From NCBI GenBank assembly GCA_026770575.1, contig MU657170.1:99627-163626 (forward strand): a stretch of 64,000 nucleotides of DNA, given 5' to 3'. The first letter of the stretch is position 1. Each line of letters starts with the position of its first letter. This document shows, one piece after another, positions 39,402-48,753 of this stretch. Origin of the DNA: Pelagophyceae sp. CCMP2097. Taxonomy: Eukaryota; Sar; Pelagophyceae. The position numbers and the translations under genes are program-made. The notes beneath the pieces are model-generated. The model was not told the DNA's origin. It did not search any database and saw only the letters and a list, made by a program, of their open reading frames with translations.

Positions 39402-41386
39402 TCAGCTAGGGCGGTCGTCTGCCGCGTCTTGTGTGTATGTCTGCGCCGCGTGGTTGCGGAGCGTGAGTTGGGGCGTCCCCGCGGCGCGCCAGTACGAAGG
39501 GCCGTAGTCGACGAGAACTTGTTGCCCGGCTTCGATACGGCGGAGCGCGACCTACGCGACAGTAAGTACATGCTTCCGTGGCGCGCCCGTGACAGTAAGT
39601 ACATGCTTCCGCGGCGCCCCCCCTTGAAAACCTCGACTTTGCAACGCACGAGGGCGACGCGGAGGCCGCCGTGGGAGAAGCGGACGAAGTCGGCGTTGGA
39701 GTGCGGAGACGGTGCGTGGTTCACCTACCAAAGGGCGCGGTTCCTAGCGAGGGGTTCACCTGGCAAAGCGCGGGCGGCGACCCTCACGGCGCGGCGGCGA
39801 GGCGCCCACTCCTCGCGGCGCGCCTCTGGCGTCGGCCGCGCGTATTGCCTCTGGCGATGATCTCTGCGCGTATCTGTCCACGTCGCGTCTCCGGTTTCCA
39901 CGTCGCGTCTCCACTTTCCACGTCTCCGCTTTCCGCGTCTCTTTGGCGGTCCTCGCGGGCGCGGATTGCTCGCGAATCTGCCCGCGTTACCAAAGTGCTT
40001 GGCCGAAAGTTGCAAAGACTCTGCGTTTAGTGTCTCGGCGAAATGCAGTGCGTACGCGTCGAAGCCCGGCGCCGTCGAAGTGACGAGGCCGCAGTACTCC
40101 GTCACGAGGCCAAACGCCTAAGAGTTACGGATCACCCCGCAAGAGTTCCCTGCAGAGGCCAGAAGTGCCCGCGAGGCGCTCTGGAAGCGCCGTATTTCAA
40201 AGGTCGACAGCCACGCGGGCCTCCGCTTTCGCCTCGTGTGCAGCGTCGTCCCCTATTTCGACGCACTTCTATATCTCCGTCTGCGAAGACCCCGAAGCCG
40301 CCCATCTCAGGCAGCCACCGCACGTCCAATGCCGCCGTCTCGCCCAACGCGAGCGCCGCGCACGCGGCGGCGCCGAGGCAACCCAGCGGCGCGGGGGGCA
40401 CCTACGCATCGACGGCGGTAAGCGTCCTCCTCGGAAGCAGGCCTTTCCTGCCCTCGCTCGGCGCGGTCCGCGTTTGCCGAGACATGACGCGGCGCGGCAC
40501 GAGCAGCGCACGGTCGCGGACGTGCTGCTCCGACGCCTGGATGCGCATGCAGTGTGAAAGGTCGGGTCCACGCTCATCCCGCTCGAGTGCACCGTCCGAC
40601 TCTTCGCAAAGGGCGCCTCCGACAGAGGGCCGCCCCGCACGCTGCACTTACGAAGCAGAGCGCGTCGACCCATTCGAAGCCGGCGGCGTCAGCGAGGTGC
40701 GCCGCCGCCGCTGGGCCAGCGAGTTCGTCGCAGCGGAGGTTTTTGGACGTGTTTGCAATACCATGCGCAAACGCGTCATCGACCGTCCACCCGTCGACGG
40801 GGCGCAGCTTGGACGCGCCGTCGTCGTGGAAGACTCGGCCGGAGAGACACGCGACGACGCGGCCGACGGCGCGCAGCGGAAGCGCAGAGGCCTCGTCGGA
40901 AGCCTCGTCAGCGCAGGCGGTACGCTCGTTGGCGCAGGCGGCACGCTCGTCGCGAGCGGCCACGGACGCCTCGGCCTCGGCCTGCGAGCCGGCTCGCGCG
41001 GCAGCGTGCGCCTCGACCGCGCCGGCCCGCGCGGCGGCGTGCGCCTCGACCACGCCAGCCCGCGCGGCGGCGTGCGCCTCGACCACGCCGGCCCGCGCGG
41101 CGGCGTACGCCTCGACCACGCCGGCCCGCGCGGCGGCGTGCGCCTCGACCACGCCGGCCCGCGCGGCGGCGTGCGCCTCGACCACGCCGGCCCGCGCGGC
41201 GGCGTGCGCCTCGACCACGCCGGCCCGCGTGGCGGCGTGCGCCTCGACCGCGCCGGGGGCTGAATCGATCGCACCAATGCTCAGCGCGACTTGCGGCGCA
41301 AAGGCGCAGGTGATTACAGTAGCGGTGCGGCGGTCCGCAGCCACGCGGACCTCGACGGCCGCGTCGTTCAGCGCCGCCGCGTCCAT
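39402..41386 (-). CDS. SET-domain protein methyltransferase with Ala-rich repeat
   Basis: Probable lysine methyltransferase. The first exon starts MDAAALNDAAVEVRVAADRR (ATG 41386), includes a long Ala-rich repeat, then CLSGRVFHDDGASKLRPVDG and AHGIANTSKNLRCDELAG, and ends at a GTAAGT donor near 40660. SET pieces follow: GFGVFADGDIE (exon 40401 to about 40280), AFGLVTEYCGLVTSTAPGFD with FGNAGRF (about 40117-39974), VNHAPSPHSNADFVRFSHGG with LRVAL (39725-39660), and VALRRIEAGQQVLVDYGPSY with W (from about 39549), ending at 39402. GNAGRF-VNHAP corresponds to the canonical RFxNHxCxPN motif, with Ala in place of Cys, and VDYGPSYW to the ELxxDYG end. The RF-VNH junction needs a GC-AG intron (39973-39726). 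The exon near 40650-40410 has two plausible frames. Target residue unknown. Confidence 0.75.
40990..41262 (-). repeat. 33-bp coding minisatellite, about eight units
   Basis: Near-identical 33-bp units (on the plus strand GCCTCGACCACGCCGGCCCG CGCGGCGGCGTGC) encode the 11-residue repeat VVEAHAAARAG in the SET gene. Single changes give TRAG, EAYAA and GAVEA. The unit is a multiple of three, so length changes would keep the frame. Confidence 0.95.
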
Positions 41387-42481
41387 GGGTCCGCGCCCTG
41401 AAGTGACCAGCTTGGGGAAGCAGAATCCTGCCGTCACCCAAAATCGTCTGGCGAAGGGGTTGCGGGTTTTCCTCTGGACAGGACTTGGTGCTTCCCGGCA
41501 CCTCGGGAACGGGGGGTCGAGTGGGAGCTAACTCCAACGCGCCTCCTTGCGTCGCGCGTGGGGGCTCGAAAAGTGCCGAAAAATCGGTCGATGGTGCCAG
41601 CAGCTGGTCGTCCGGCTGTTTCCGGGCGCAACTTCGGCCACGGGCGGCGACTGCCTCTTACGGCGACGTCCCCAGCCCCGGGGGGTTGCGTACGAAATCG
41701 GTGCCTGGTACTGCTCGGGTCGGCGACGGTGGCGCGTCTCGGGGAAAACACCCGAGCGCATTTTCGAGTAGCTCCGTCGGAGCATTGCCGACGTCCCCGG
41801 CCACGGAGGACCCCGGGCTCCCAGTCAAGGGGCCACGCCACCGCACCCCCGTCCGAAGAACTTGGCTTTCTGAGCACGGAACGGAAACGAGACACCTGCC
41901 GATCTTGAAGCTCAGTCTCCCACGGGCGAGTCAGAGCGGAAGTGTCGCACGTCGGGGCCAGCCTTGAAGGCGCTGTGTTGTGGCCAGTTCTGGGCCCAGT
42001 CGAGGTGGGTTCCCAAGCCGAGGGGGGCTTCCGAGGCCTGCGAGGCCGCGGCGACGGAGACGAGCCTCCGAGGAAACCGTCTGGCCCGAGGAGCCTGCGA
42101 ACGAGATGCTGCGGGGCCTCCAGCTGCAGAGTAGGTGTCTCGAAGGTGGCGCCCGACCGGCGCGGCGGAGGCGGCAGCTGCGACGGACTCCGAGGCTGCG
42201 AACGTGGGGTCTCTGATATTTGCAACGACACAGATTGGCAACGCTGCGGCCCGCGACCCTCGCCCCAGCCGCATCGCGTGGGCAGTACCTCGCCCCAGCC
42301 GCATCGCGTGGGCGGTAGCCGTGGCCCGCACGCACTTACGCACCCGGCCGGCTCAAATATCATGCGATCGCCGATTAGTGGCCATTTCGGGGAGCGGTCG
42401 AGGATAGCTGTCGACGATCCCTCGGAGCCATCGTCACCCCGGCCGCCCGTCCACCCCCGGCCACCCGGTCGGCGCGGCGGG
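41387..42481. other. Divergent promoter region, GC-rich
   Basis: Lies between the starts of the SET gene (-) and the AGC kinase gene (+). Contains a short direct duplication CAGCCGCATCGCGTGGGC.GTA near 42268-42310. The long minus-strand frame here has no recognisable protein. Confidence 0.4.
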
Positions 42482-45400
42482 ATGGAGTACCAACGGAACC
42501 CCGTCGCGGCGTTTCTCGGGGCGCCGGGTGCGTTTGTTGTGTGTGTTTTGCCGTGTTTTGCCTTGTTTTGCCGCCGCGACGTAACCCGTGTTTCTACGCA
42601 GGCCTCTATTTTTGGCAGAACGACAAGGACGACGACGATTTCTGGGCGGCGCTGGGGGGCAGCGAGCGGACTCGGAAACCCGCTTCCGACTTCGATGAGT
42701 CGATCACGTAAGCTTTCCGCTGCCCGCGTTGAGTCGTCCAGCCGCGCCTCCACGCTTCGCGTAGCGTGGACGTGGACGTGCGCGTGCGCCTGGCGCAGTC
42801 GGCGTCTTCGCGTTTCTCGCGGGCGAAGAGTTTTATGGGTGAGATCGTCCAGCCGTTTGAGGCATACGTCCAACCTTACGTGAACATCGGCTACGTCGAC
42901 AGCGTGAGTCTGTTTCTGTCTGTTTCGACTCAAGCCACGCCTCTGCGCACCCGCTGCGGGCCGCTTCGACGGCCTGCGCTTTGTGAAGCGTTTTCGACGC
43001 GTCACGGGCCCTCTCAGGAGAAGCTCAGAGCGGCCGCTTCGGAAAAGGCAGTCGTGCGCCCGGCCGCGCGCGTGCCCGCGGCGCAGAAGGCGCGCGTGGC
43101 GCCGAAGCCCGTGGCGAAGCAGAGCGACTTTAAGCTCCACTCGAGACTCGGCAAGGGACGCTTCGGCGACGTGCGTCCCCGCGCCATCCCAAACGCCGCC
43201 CCGCGCCATCCCAAAGGCCTTGACCGCGCTGCAGGTCGTCCTTGCTTCCTTGGCGACGAGCGCCCAGCTGGACCTCGTCGCGATCAAGGTTTTGCACAAG
43301 GCTTCGCTGTGCGACGCTGCGTCCAATTTTGTGGGCCCTCTGCGCGACCCGCGTTTCGGGGATCCGACAATTCGTTCTTCCAAAGGAGAGGCAGACGATC
43401 CCCCCGAAGTGGCCCTCAAGACGACGTTGAGGCGGCCCTTGCGACGGTCCCGAAGACGGTCCCGAAGACGGCCCTCGAGATGGTGCCTCGAGATGGGCCT
43501 CAAGACGGTCTCGGGACGGCCCCGAGACGACGCCAAGACGGCCCCAAGACGGCCTCGAGACGAAACCAAGGTCCTCGAGACGGCCCTCTTGGCGGGGCCT
43601 CTGGGCGGGACCCTCTCGACGGGTTGTACGATATCGTACGACGTTCCCGGGTCCTGAAGACGGCCTCGAGACTGCTCTCGAGACGGCCTCGAGAGGGTCC
43701 TTCAGACGGTCCTTCTCGACGGTCTCAAGACGGACCCCACGACGGTCTCTTTGGCGGTCCTCGAGACGGCCCTCGAGAATGGCCTCGAGGCGGTCCTGAA
43801 GACTGGACGGCCCTCTGGAGAGTCTCCCAGACAACGTCTGGCCTCGAGGCGGCCCCGAGACCGTCCCCTGAAGACGGCCCTTGGCTTCAAGACAGTCTCA
43901 AGGCGGCCCTCGAGGCGGTCTTCAGACGTTCTCGAGACGGTCCTCTCGAGGCGGTCCTCGACGTGGCCTCGAGGCGGCCCCGTAACGAGACGGCCCTTGA
44001 GACGGCCCTCGAGACGGCCCTCGACTGCCTCTTTCCGAGATGGAGACTATCGAAGTTGACAGTTCAAAATGTTGAAAAACGCCGGGCAACCGCCGCCGCG
44101 CATCGGCCGCCGCGCATCGGCCGCCGCGCATCGGCCGCCGCGCGCCGGCGCGAGGCACGGCGCTCCGGCCACCGCGCGGAACGCCGCAGAGGCTCGATGC
44201 GTTTCGCCGAAGGGGGAACAGTGACACGGGCCTCGCCGCATGGCCCGCGTCGCACGGGCCTCGTCACGGGGACCATGTCGTCACGGGGACCTCGTTGGAG
44301 GGACCTCGTCGGAGGGACCTGGCCACAGCAAATTGCCGCAGGGTCGGAGAGTTTCAGATTACCGGGACTTTGTCACGGGGACCTTGGCAGAGGGTTCTTG
44401 TCTCAGGGACGTTGGCACAGGGACGTTGGCACCCTTGGCACGTAAAGATCTGTCAAGATCCGTCATGGGGCCACAGGACCTTCCACGTCCGAGGGACCTC
44501 GTCGCAGGGACCTCATCACGGGGACCTCGGCGCGGGAACCTTTCACGGGGTCTCAGGGACCTCGGTGCGGGAATCTTGGCACACGGGGACCTCGTCACTG
44601 AGACCTTGACTCGGGGACCTCGACACAGGGACCTTGCCGGGACCTTTGTCCTAGGGACCTTGCCACGGCGACCTTGCCACGCGCTTGCCACGGGGACCCT
44701 GTCACGGGGACCTTTTCACGAGGGCTTTGTCGCGGGGATTTCGACACTTGAAACTTTGTTGCAGGGACCTTTTCGCCGGGACCGTGTCACGGGACGGTGT
44801 CGCAGAGACGGTGTCACGGGACCTCGTCAAGGGGAGCTGCCTCCGAATCTTGCTCCGCCCCCCCCGGGGTCTCATATCAACTCGAAGCTGCCTCCGACGC
44901 TCGAAACTAGGTACAACTCGAAGCTGCGCGAGCGGGCGAGAAACGAACGGTACATCAACGGCACTTTGAAGCCCCACCCGTTTGTGGTCCGCATGACGCA
45001 CGCTTTTGCTACCCAAAAATCATTCTGCCTCGTCCTGGAACTCGCCACGTGCGGCGAGCTCTTCGGGCTGATCCGGTCGAACCACGCCGCGAGTGGGAAG
45101 CGGTTCACGGAGCGGACGGTGCGATTTTCCGGAGGATTTGATGGGAATACCAAGTCCAGGCTTTCAAAGTGGTCTCAAACGCCGGTCTAGGCGCGGTTCT
45201 ACGCGTCGGAGTGCGTTTTGGCGCTGGAATTTTTGCACGAGGCCAGCGTGCGTGTGTGTGTCTTTGTTCACCGGGGACGTGGCCCGGTGGACCGTCGATA
45301 CCCCAGGTGCTCTATCGCGACTTGAAGCCAGAAAACGTGCTCGTCGGCTTTGATGGTGCGTCGGGTTGCTCTCAGAAAGGGCGGGGACCCACATTCGGTC

Positions 45401-47389
45401 GACCCGCAGGCCACGCGCGGCTTTCCGACTTTGGACTGTCCAAGCCGGGCGTCTCCGACGCCCTCCGCGGCGCGCGGTCCATGCAACCACCCGCGCCCGG
45501 AAAACCGGAAACGGGCATCCCCGAGCGTACATTCCGGGCTGGTGCAGCGGCGAGAGAACTACAAATACCGCAAAATACCGCAAAATACCGCAAAACCCTC
45601 CAGGTGCGGCACCCCCGAGTACCTCGCCCCAGAGATCCTGCGCGGCGCGCACGAGCACGGCCTCGCCGTCGACTGGTGGGCGCTGGGGGCGCTACTGTGC
45701 GAGCTCGTGCGTAGATGGCGTCGACGCGTCGGGAAATGGAGGAAATGGGGCCCTTCTATGTGCCCTTTCTACGGACCCTCGAGGCGAGCCCTCGAGACGG
45801 GTCCTCGAGACGGGCCCTCGATATGGCCCCTCGATACGGGCCCTCTCAAGACGGTCCCTCTTTCTATACGGATTCTATACGGATTCTCGAGGCGGGCCCT
45901 CGATATGGTCCCTCAAAGCCCTCGAGACGGGGTCTTCGAGACGGGTCCTCTTTACGGACCCTTGAGGCGAGCCCTCCGTACGGTCCCTTGAGACGGGACC
46001 TCTCTACGGACCATGGAGACGGGCCCTTGAGGCGGGCCCTCGGTACAGAGTCCTTTATACAGGTCCTCTATATGGGTCCTCCATACAGGCCCTCGAGGCG
46101 GGCCCTCGAGACGGAGCTCTCGACACGGTCCCTTAATAAGGACCCTCGATGGCCCGCCTCGAGGCGGGGACTTGGAGGCGGGCCCTCGATAAGTTGAGAT
46201 GGGTCCTCTAAAGGGACCCTCCATACGTGCCCTCAAGCAAGTTCCTCGAGGCGGGCCATCGAGACGGGACCTCTATTCGGACCCTCGATATGGTCCCTCG
46301 AGACGGGCCCTCGATATGGAACCCTCTAGACGCTCTGTACGGGCCCTCTACGAAGGGCCTTTTTCGACGGGCCCTCGGTACAAAATCCTCGGTACGGAAG
46401 ACTCGAGACGGAATCTTCTCCTTTCTCCGGTCCCGTTGTCCCTTTGCCGAATCTGTGGCGCAGGTTTATGGCCAACCTCCCTTTTACACCAAGGATAAGA
46501 AACTTTTATTCGAGCGCATCTCGGGGAAGGCCACCTTCAAGGCGCCGAGCAAGCTGCTGGCTTTGGCGTCGAACCAGCCCGCGGTCTCCAAGGACTGCGA
46601 CCACCTCATCGCGGTCAAAATTCGGCGTCGCAAAAGAAGGACTGGGCCCCGGAGGTGCCTCGAGATCCGAATTGTCTCGAGGCCAGGGCTGCCTCGAGAC
46701 CCGAGGCGCCTCGAGAACCGACATGCCGAGAGGGCTGCTTGAAGACCAGGGCGGCCTCAAGACGCGGGCTGCCTCGATACAAAAGGCAGCCTGAAACCCC
46801 TCGAGACCAAGACTCCCTCGAGACCGGAGGTGCCTCGAGAGCAGAGTCCCAGAGGTCCCGCCCCGGGGCTCGTAAAAAAAAAAAGAGGCGCCATTCAAAG
46901 GACGTCGCCGTGCTCAGGCGCTGCTCAACAAAACCGCCGCCGACCGCCTTGGCTCAAACGGCGGCGCGGCAGAGGTCAAGCTGCACAAGTTCTTCGCCAT
47001 GGTGCGGCGGAAGCGCGGCTGCGGAGCGAAGACTTTGAACTTTGGTCGATGAGTTTACGGCTGATCCCTCGGTCGATTTGTTTACGGCCGATCCTTAGGT
47101 CGATTTCGACGCCATCGGCCGCAAACTCATAAACCCGCCGTTCGAGCCGCAAGAGCTCGCGCAAGTTTCAGCCGCCAACAACCAGAGCGACGTCGACTGG
47201 GCCATGCTGGAAGACGAAAAGCCGCCGCAGCCGAGACCGAGGTGAGGCTGTGCACGGTTCATCGAGACGTGCCTTAGACGCCCACGCAGGCTCGACATTT
47301 CGGCGGCCAAGTTCGACGCCATCTTCGCCGACTTCAACTACGTGGCGCCGCCGCCGCCGCCGCCGCCGCGCGACGCGTACTCGCAGTAG
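42482..47389 (+). CDS. AGC-family Ser/Thr protein kinase
   Basis: Fourteen exons: 42482-42527, 42602-42707, 42765-42903, 43018-43170, 43235-43320, 44911-45118, 45191-45247, 45307-45355, 45410-45476, 45604-45706, 46464-46613, 46918-47001, 47099-47241 and 47290-47389. Sum 1491 nt, 496 residues. After a 130-residue leader come the Gly loop ([10 protein letters not shown]), the ATP lysine (LVAIKVLHK), hinge ([17 protein letters not shown]), catalytic loop ([13 protein letters not shown]; Tyr for His), DFG ([11 protein letters not shown]), activation segment ([13 protein letters not shown]) and F-helix ([20 protein letters not shown]). RLG and HKFF elements and an AGC tail ([29 protein letters not shown]) close it. 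These are hallmarks of PKA/PKG-like kinases; no cyclic-nucleotide domain is seen. Introns 5, 10 and 11 are expanded by repeats, intron 5 to 1.6 kb. It stops after a poly-Pro stretch. Confidence 0.93.
43420..44030 (+). repeat. GACGGCCCTCGAGACGG array in AGC kinase intron 5
   Basis: Several dozen units of about 12-16 bp (GACGGCCCTCGAGACGGCC, GGTCCTCGAGACGG and similar) in gene orientation. They fill the first part of the 1.6-kb intron that separates the ATP-lysine exon from the alpha-C helix exon. Confidence 0.9.
44220..44850 (+). repeat. GGGACCTCGTCACG array in AGC kinase intron 5
   Basis: A second repeat family in the same intron: GGGGACCTCGTCACGGGG, GGGACCTTGCCACGG and variants. It is the same family and orientation as in the AMP deaminase intron 28372-29404. 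The two families meet at about 44040-44220 without mixing. Confidence 0.9.
45775..46420 (+). repeat. GGGCCCTCGAGACGG array in AGC kinase intron 10
   Basis: Units of GGGCCCTCGATATGGTCCC, GGGTCCTCGAGACGGGCCC and similar fill intron 45707-46463, in gene orientation. Confidence 0.9.
46640..46860 (+). repeat. GCCTCGAGACCGAGG array in AGC kinase intron 11
   Basis: Units such as GGTGCCTCGAGATCC, GGGCTGCCTCGAGACCC and GACTCCCTCGAGACCGGAGG lie in intron 46614-46917. This is a variant of the CTCGAGAC family of intron 10. Confidence 0.85.
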
Positions 47390-47486
47390 CCGACGCCGAC
47401 GCGCGCGAGCCCTTTTGAGAGGCAGCAGAACACTTTTCGCTGCGGTGAAAAGCACTTCTAGTTGCGGAGAAGAAGCGGAGAAGAAG

Positions 47487-47586
47487 CGTCAACCCGCGTT
47501 GTCGTGTTCATGTTCAACCCTGAGATCTTAAGCAAGCAAGCAAGCGTCAACCCGCGTTGTCGTGTTCAAGTTCAACCCTGAGATCT
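47487..47586. repeat. Direct duplication of about 41 bp
   Basis: GCGTCAACCCGCGTTGTCGT continuing GTTCA.GTTCAACCCTGAGATCT occurs at about 47487-47527 and 47546-47586, with a short AAGCAAGCAAGC run between. Confidence 0.8.
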
Positions 47587-47618
47587 CGAGTGGGTCAATC
47601 TCAACCGGTGGATAATTC

Positions 47619-47681
47619 AGGACCCGAAGGGTCCTTGCCGTTTATTCAACGTCAGTTTACGGCAAGGGCCCTTCGGGTCCT
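47619..47681. repeat. 23-bp inverted repeat, hairpin
   Basis: The left arm 47619-47641 (AGGACCCGAAGGGTCCTTGC then CGT) and right arm 47659-47681 (its reverse complement with one mismatch) flank a 17-base loop. It lies about 230 bp after the AGC kinase stop. It could act at RNA level in 3' end formation, or be a foldback repeat; no T-run follows the stem. Confidence 0.8.
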
Positions 47682-47796
47682 TTGATTGAAGGATTACCAG
47701 GGGCAATTATGTCTGTCTGTCCGTTTGTCCGTTTGTCTGTCCGTCGCCGGGTCCATCCGTGAGGTTCCACCTTTGGGAAGAAAAAATACAGCAACT

Positions 47797-47920
47797 CGGC
47801 CGATTTAGCGATTGGTGGTTGATGCGATCGCTAAAATTGGGAGTTGAGGTCGAGCAGGAGCCTCATTGGAATCATCATAGAAGAAGTTTTTGGTCACAGG
47901 TTCGAATCTGGTCGGCCGCA
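47797..47920 (+). repeat. tRNA-derived element
   Basis: The 5' CGGCCGA (47797) can pair with 3' TCGGCCG (about 47913) as a seven-pair acceptor-like stem. Just inside the 3' side, CAGGTTCGAATCTG forms a T-arm with a good B-box. The 5' part has TAGCGATTGGTGG, an approximate A-box. The spacing (about 124 nt) is too long for an ordinary tRNA and no clean anticodon arm is found. An A-rich tail follows. This is best read as a SINE-like tRNA relic; a tRNA with a long intron is the less likely alternative. Confidence 0.5.
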
Positions 47921-48753
47921 AAAAAAGAAAGCTCAATAAGAAAATAAAATAATAAAAATAAAGATAAGGAGGATTTGAAAGTTCAGCGATTAGTTAAATA
48001 ATTTCAATTATTTACGTGGGCATTGCAATGGGATTTGGCTGTATCCTTCGGGTCCTCCGTGTGCCTCCGGCGCGCTCTTGTAATATTAGCAACAACCGTG
48101 CGTTGCCTTTTAACATTCGTCAAGAGCCCTTTTTCAATAATTGGCGAATTGTTCCGTGGAGCCCTTTTTCAATAATTGGCGAATTGTTCCGTGGCTCCCA
48201 AAAAACGATAGAGTGGAAGTTCAAGAGCGAGAGTTCCCTTTTAAAATAAGAAATTCTATTGAGCTATTATTGAGAGCCGTTCCCGTCTCGCTTTTGTAAA
48301 ATCTTGGGAAACCACGTGGCTCAAATTATTGCAAAAAGCGTCAACCGGCCATATAATAGAAGATGAAGACGCAATCAGATGTGCACGACGTAGAGTGACG
48401 CCGAAACTCCGAGGGGAACCCGATAAGGCCGATAATTTTCGTTTCTAATTCCTAGTTTCACCTCGGAGCACACAACTCTTGTCGCCCGAGACGCGTTCCC
48501 GCGGCGCGCATCTTCCGCCCGCCCGCCATAGGGCGAACGCGAAAAGTTGGAGCGGCGCTCGGAACGTGCGTCTCTTTTGCGTGGGCGAAAGAAGGTTCGG
48601 GGCGGATATAGACGATCGACTCGACGGGGTGGTGGACATTCGAGGCCCGCCGCGCCGGAGCGCGCCCGAAAAGAGGCCGCCCTCGTCAAAGACCGCGGCC
48701 TAGGCCCGCGCGCACCCGCAAGACGCAAAGCGCAAAGCGCCGGTTGGAAGAAG
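47921..48753. other. Intergenic, AT-richer, upstream of PP2C gene
   Basis: Holds an A-rich tail, a direct duplication of GAGCCCTTTTTCAATAATTG GCGAATTGTTCCGTGG near 48125-48195, and the likely promoter of the phosphatase. No gene found. Confidence 0.5.

Noticed and set aside
40990..41262. CRISPR-like array
   Set aside because: Units are contiguous 33-bp coding repeats without unique spacers, in a eukaryotic gene.
40043..41263. 406-residue plus-strand frame with RAGPRGGVRLDH repeats
   Set aside because: It is the opposite strand of the SET-gene minisatellite; the minus frame continues into SET motifs, this one does not.
41434..43569. 711-residue minus-strand open frame
   Set aside because: It is antisense to the first exons of the AGC kinase and to its repeat intron, has no domain, and is open only because stop codons are rare in this GC-rich DNA.
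42766..44445. 559-residue plus-strand frame running through the kinase intron
   Set aside because: Reads through the donor after GKGRFGD into repeats; the kinase catalytic core is recovered only by splicing.
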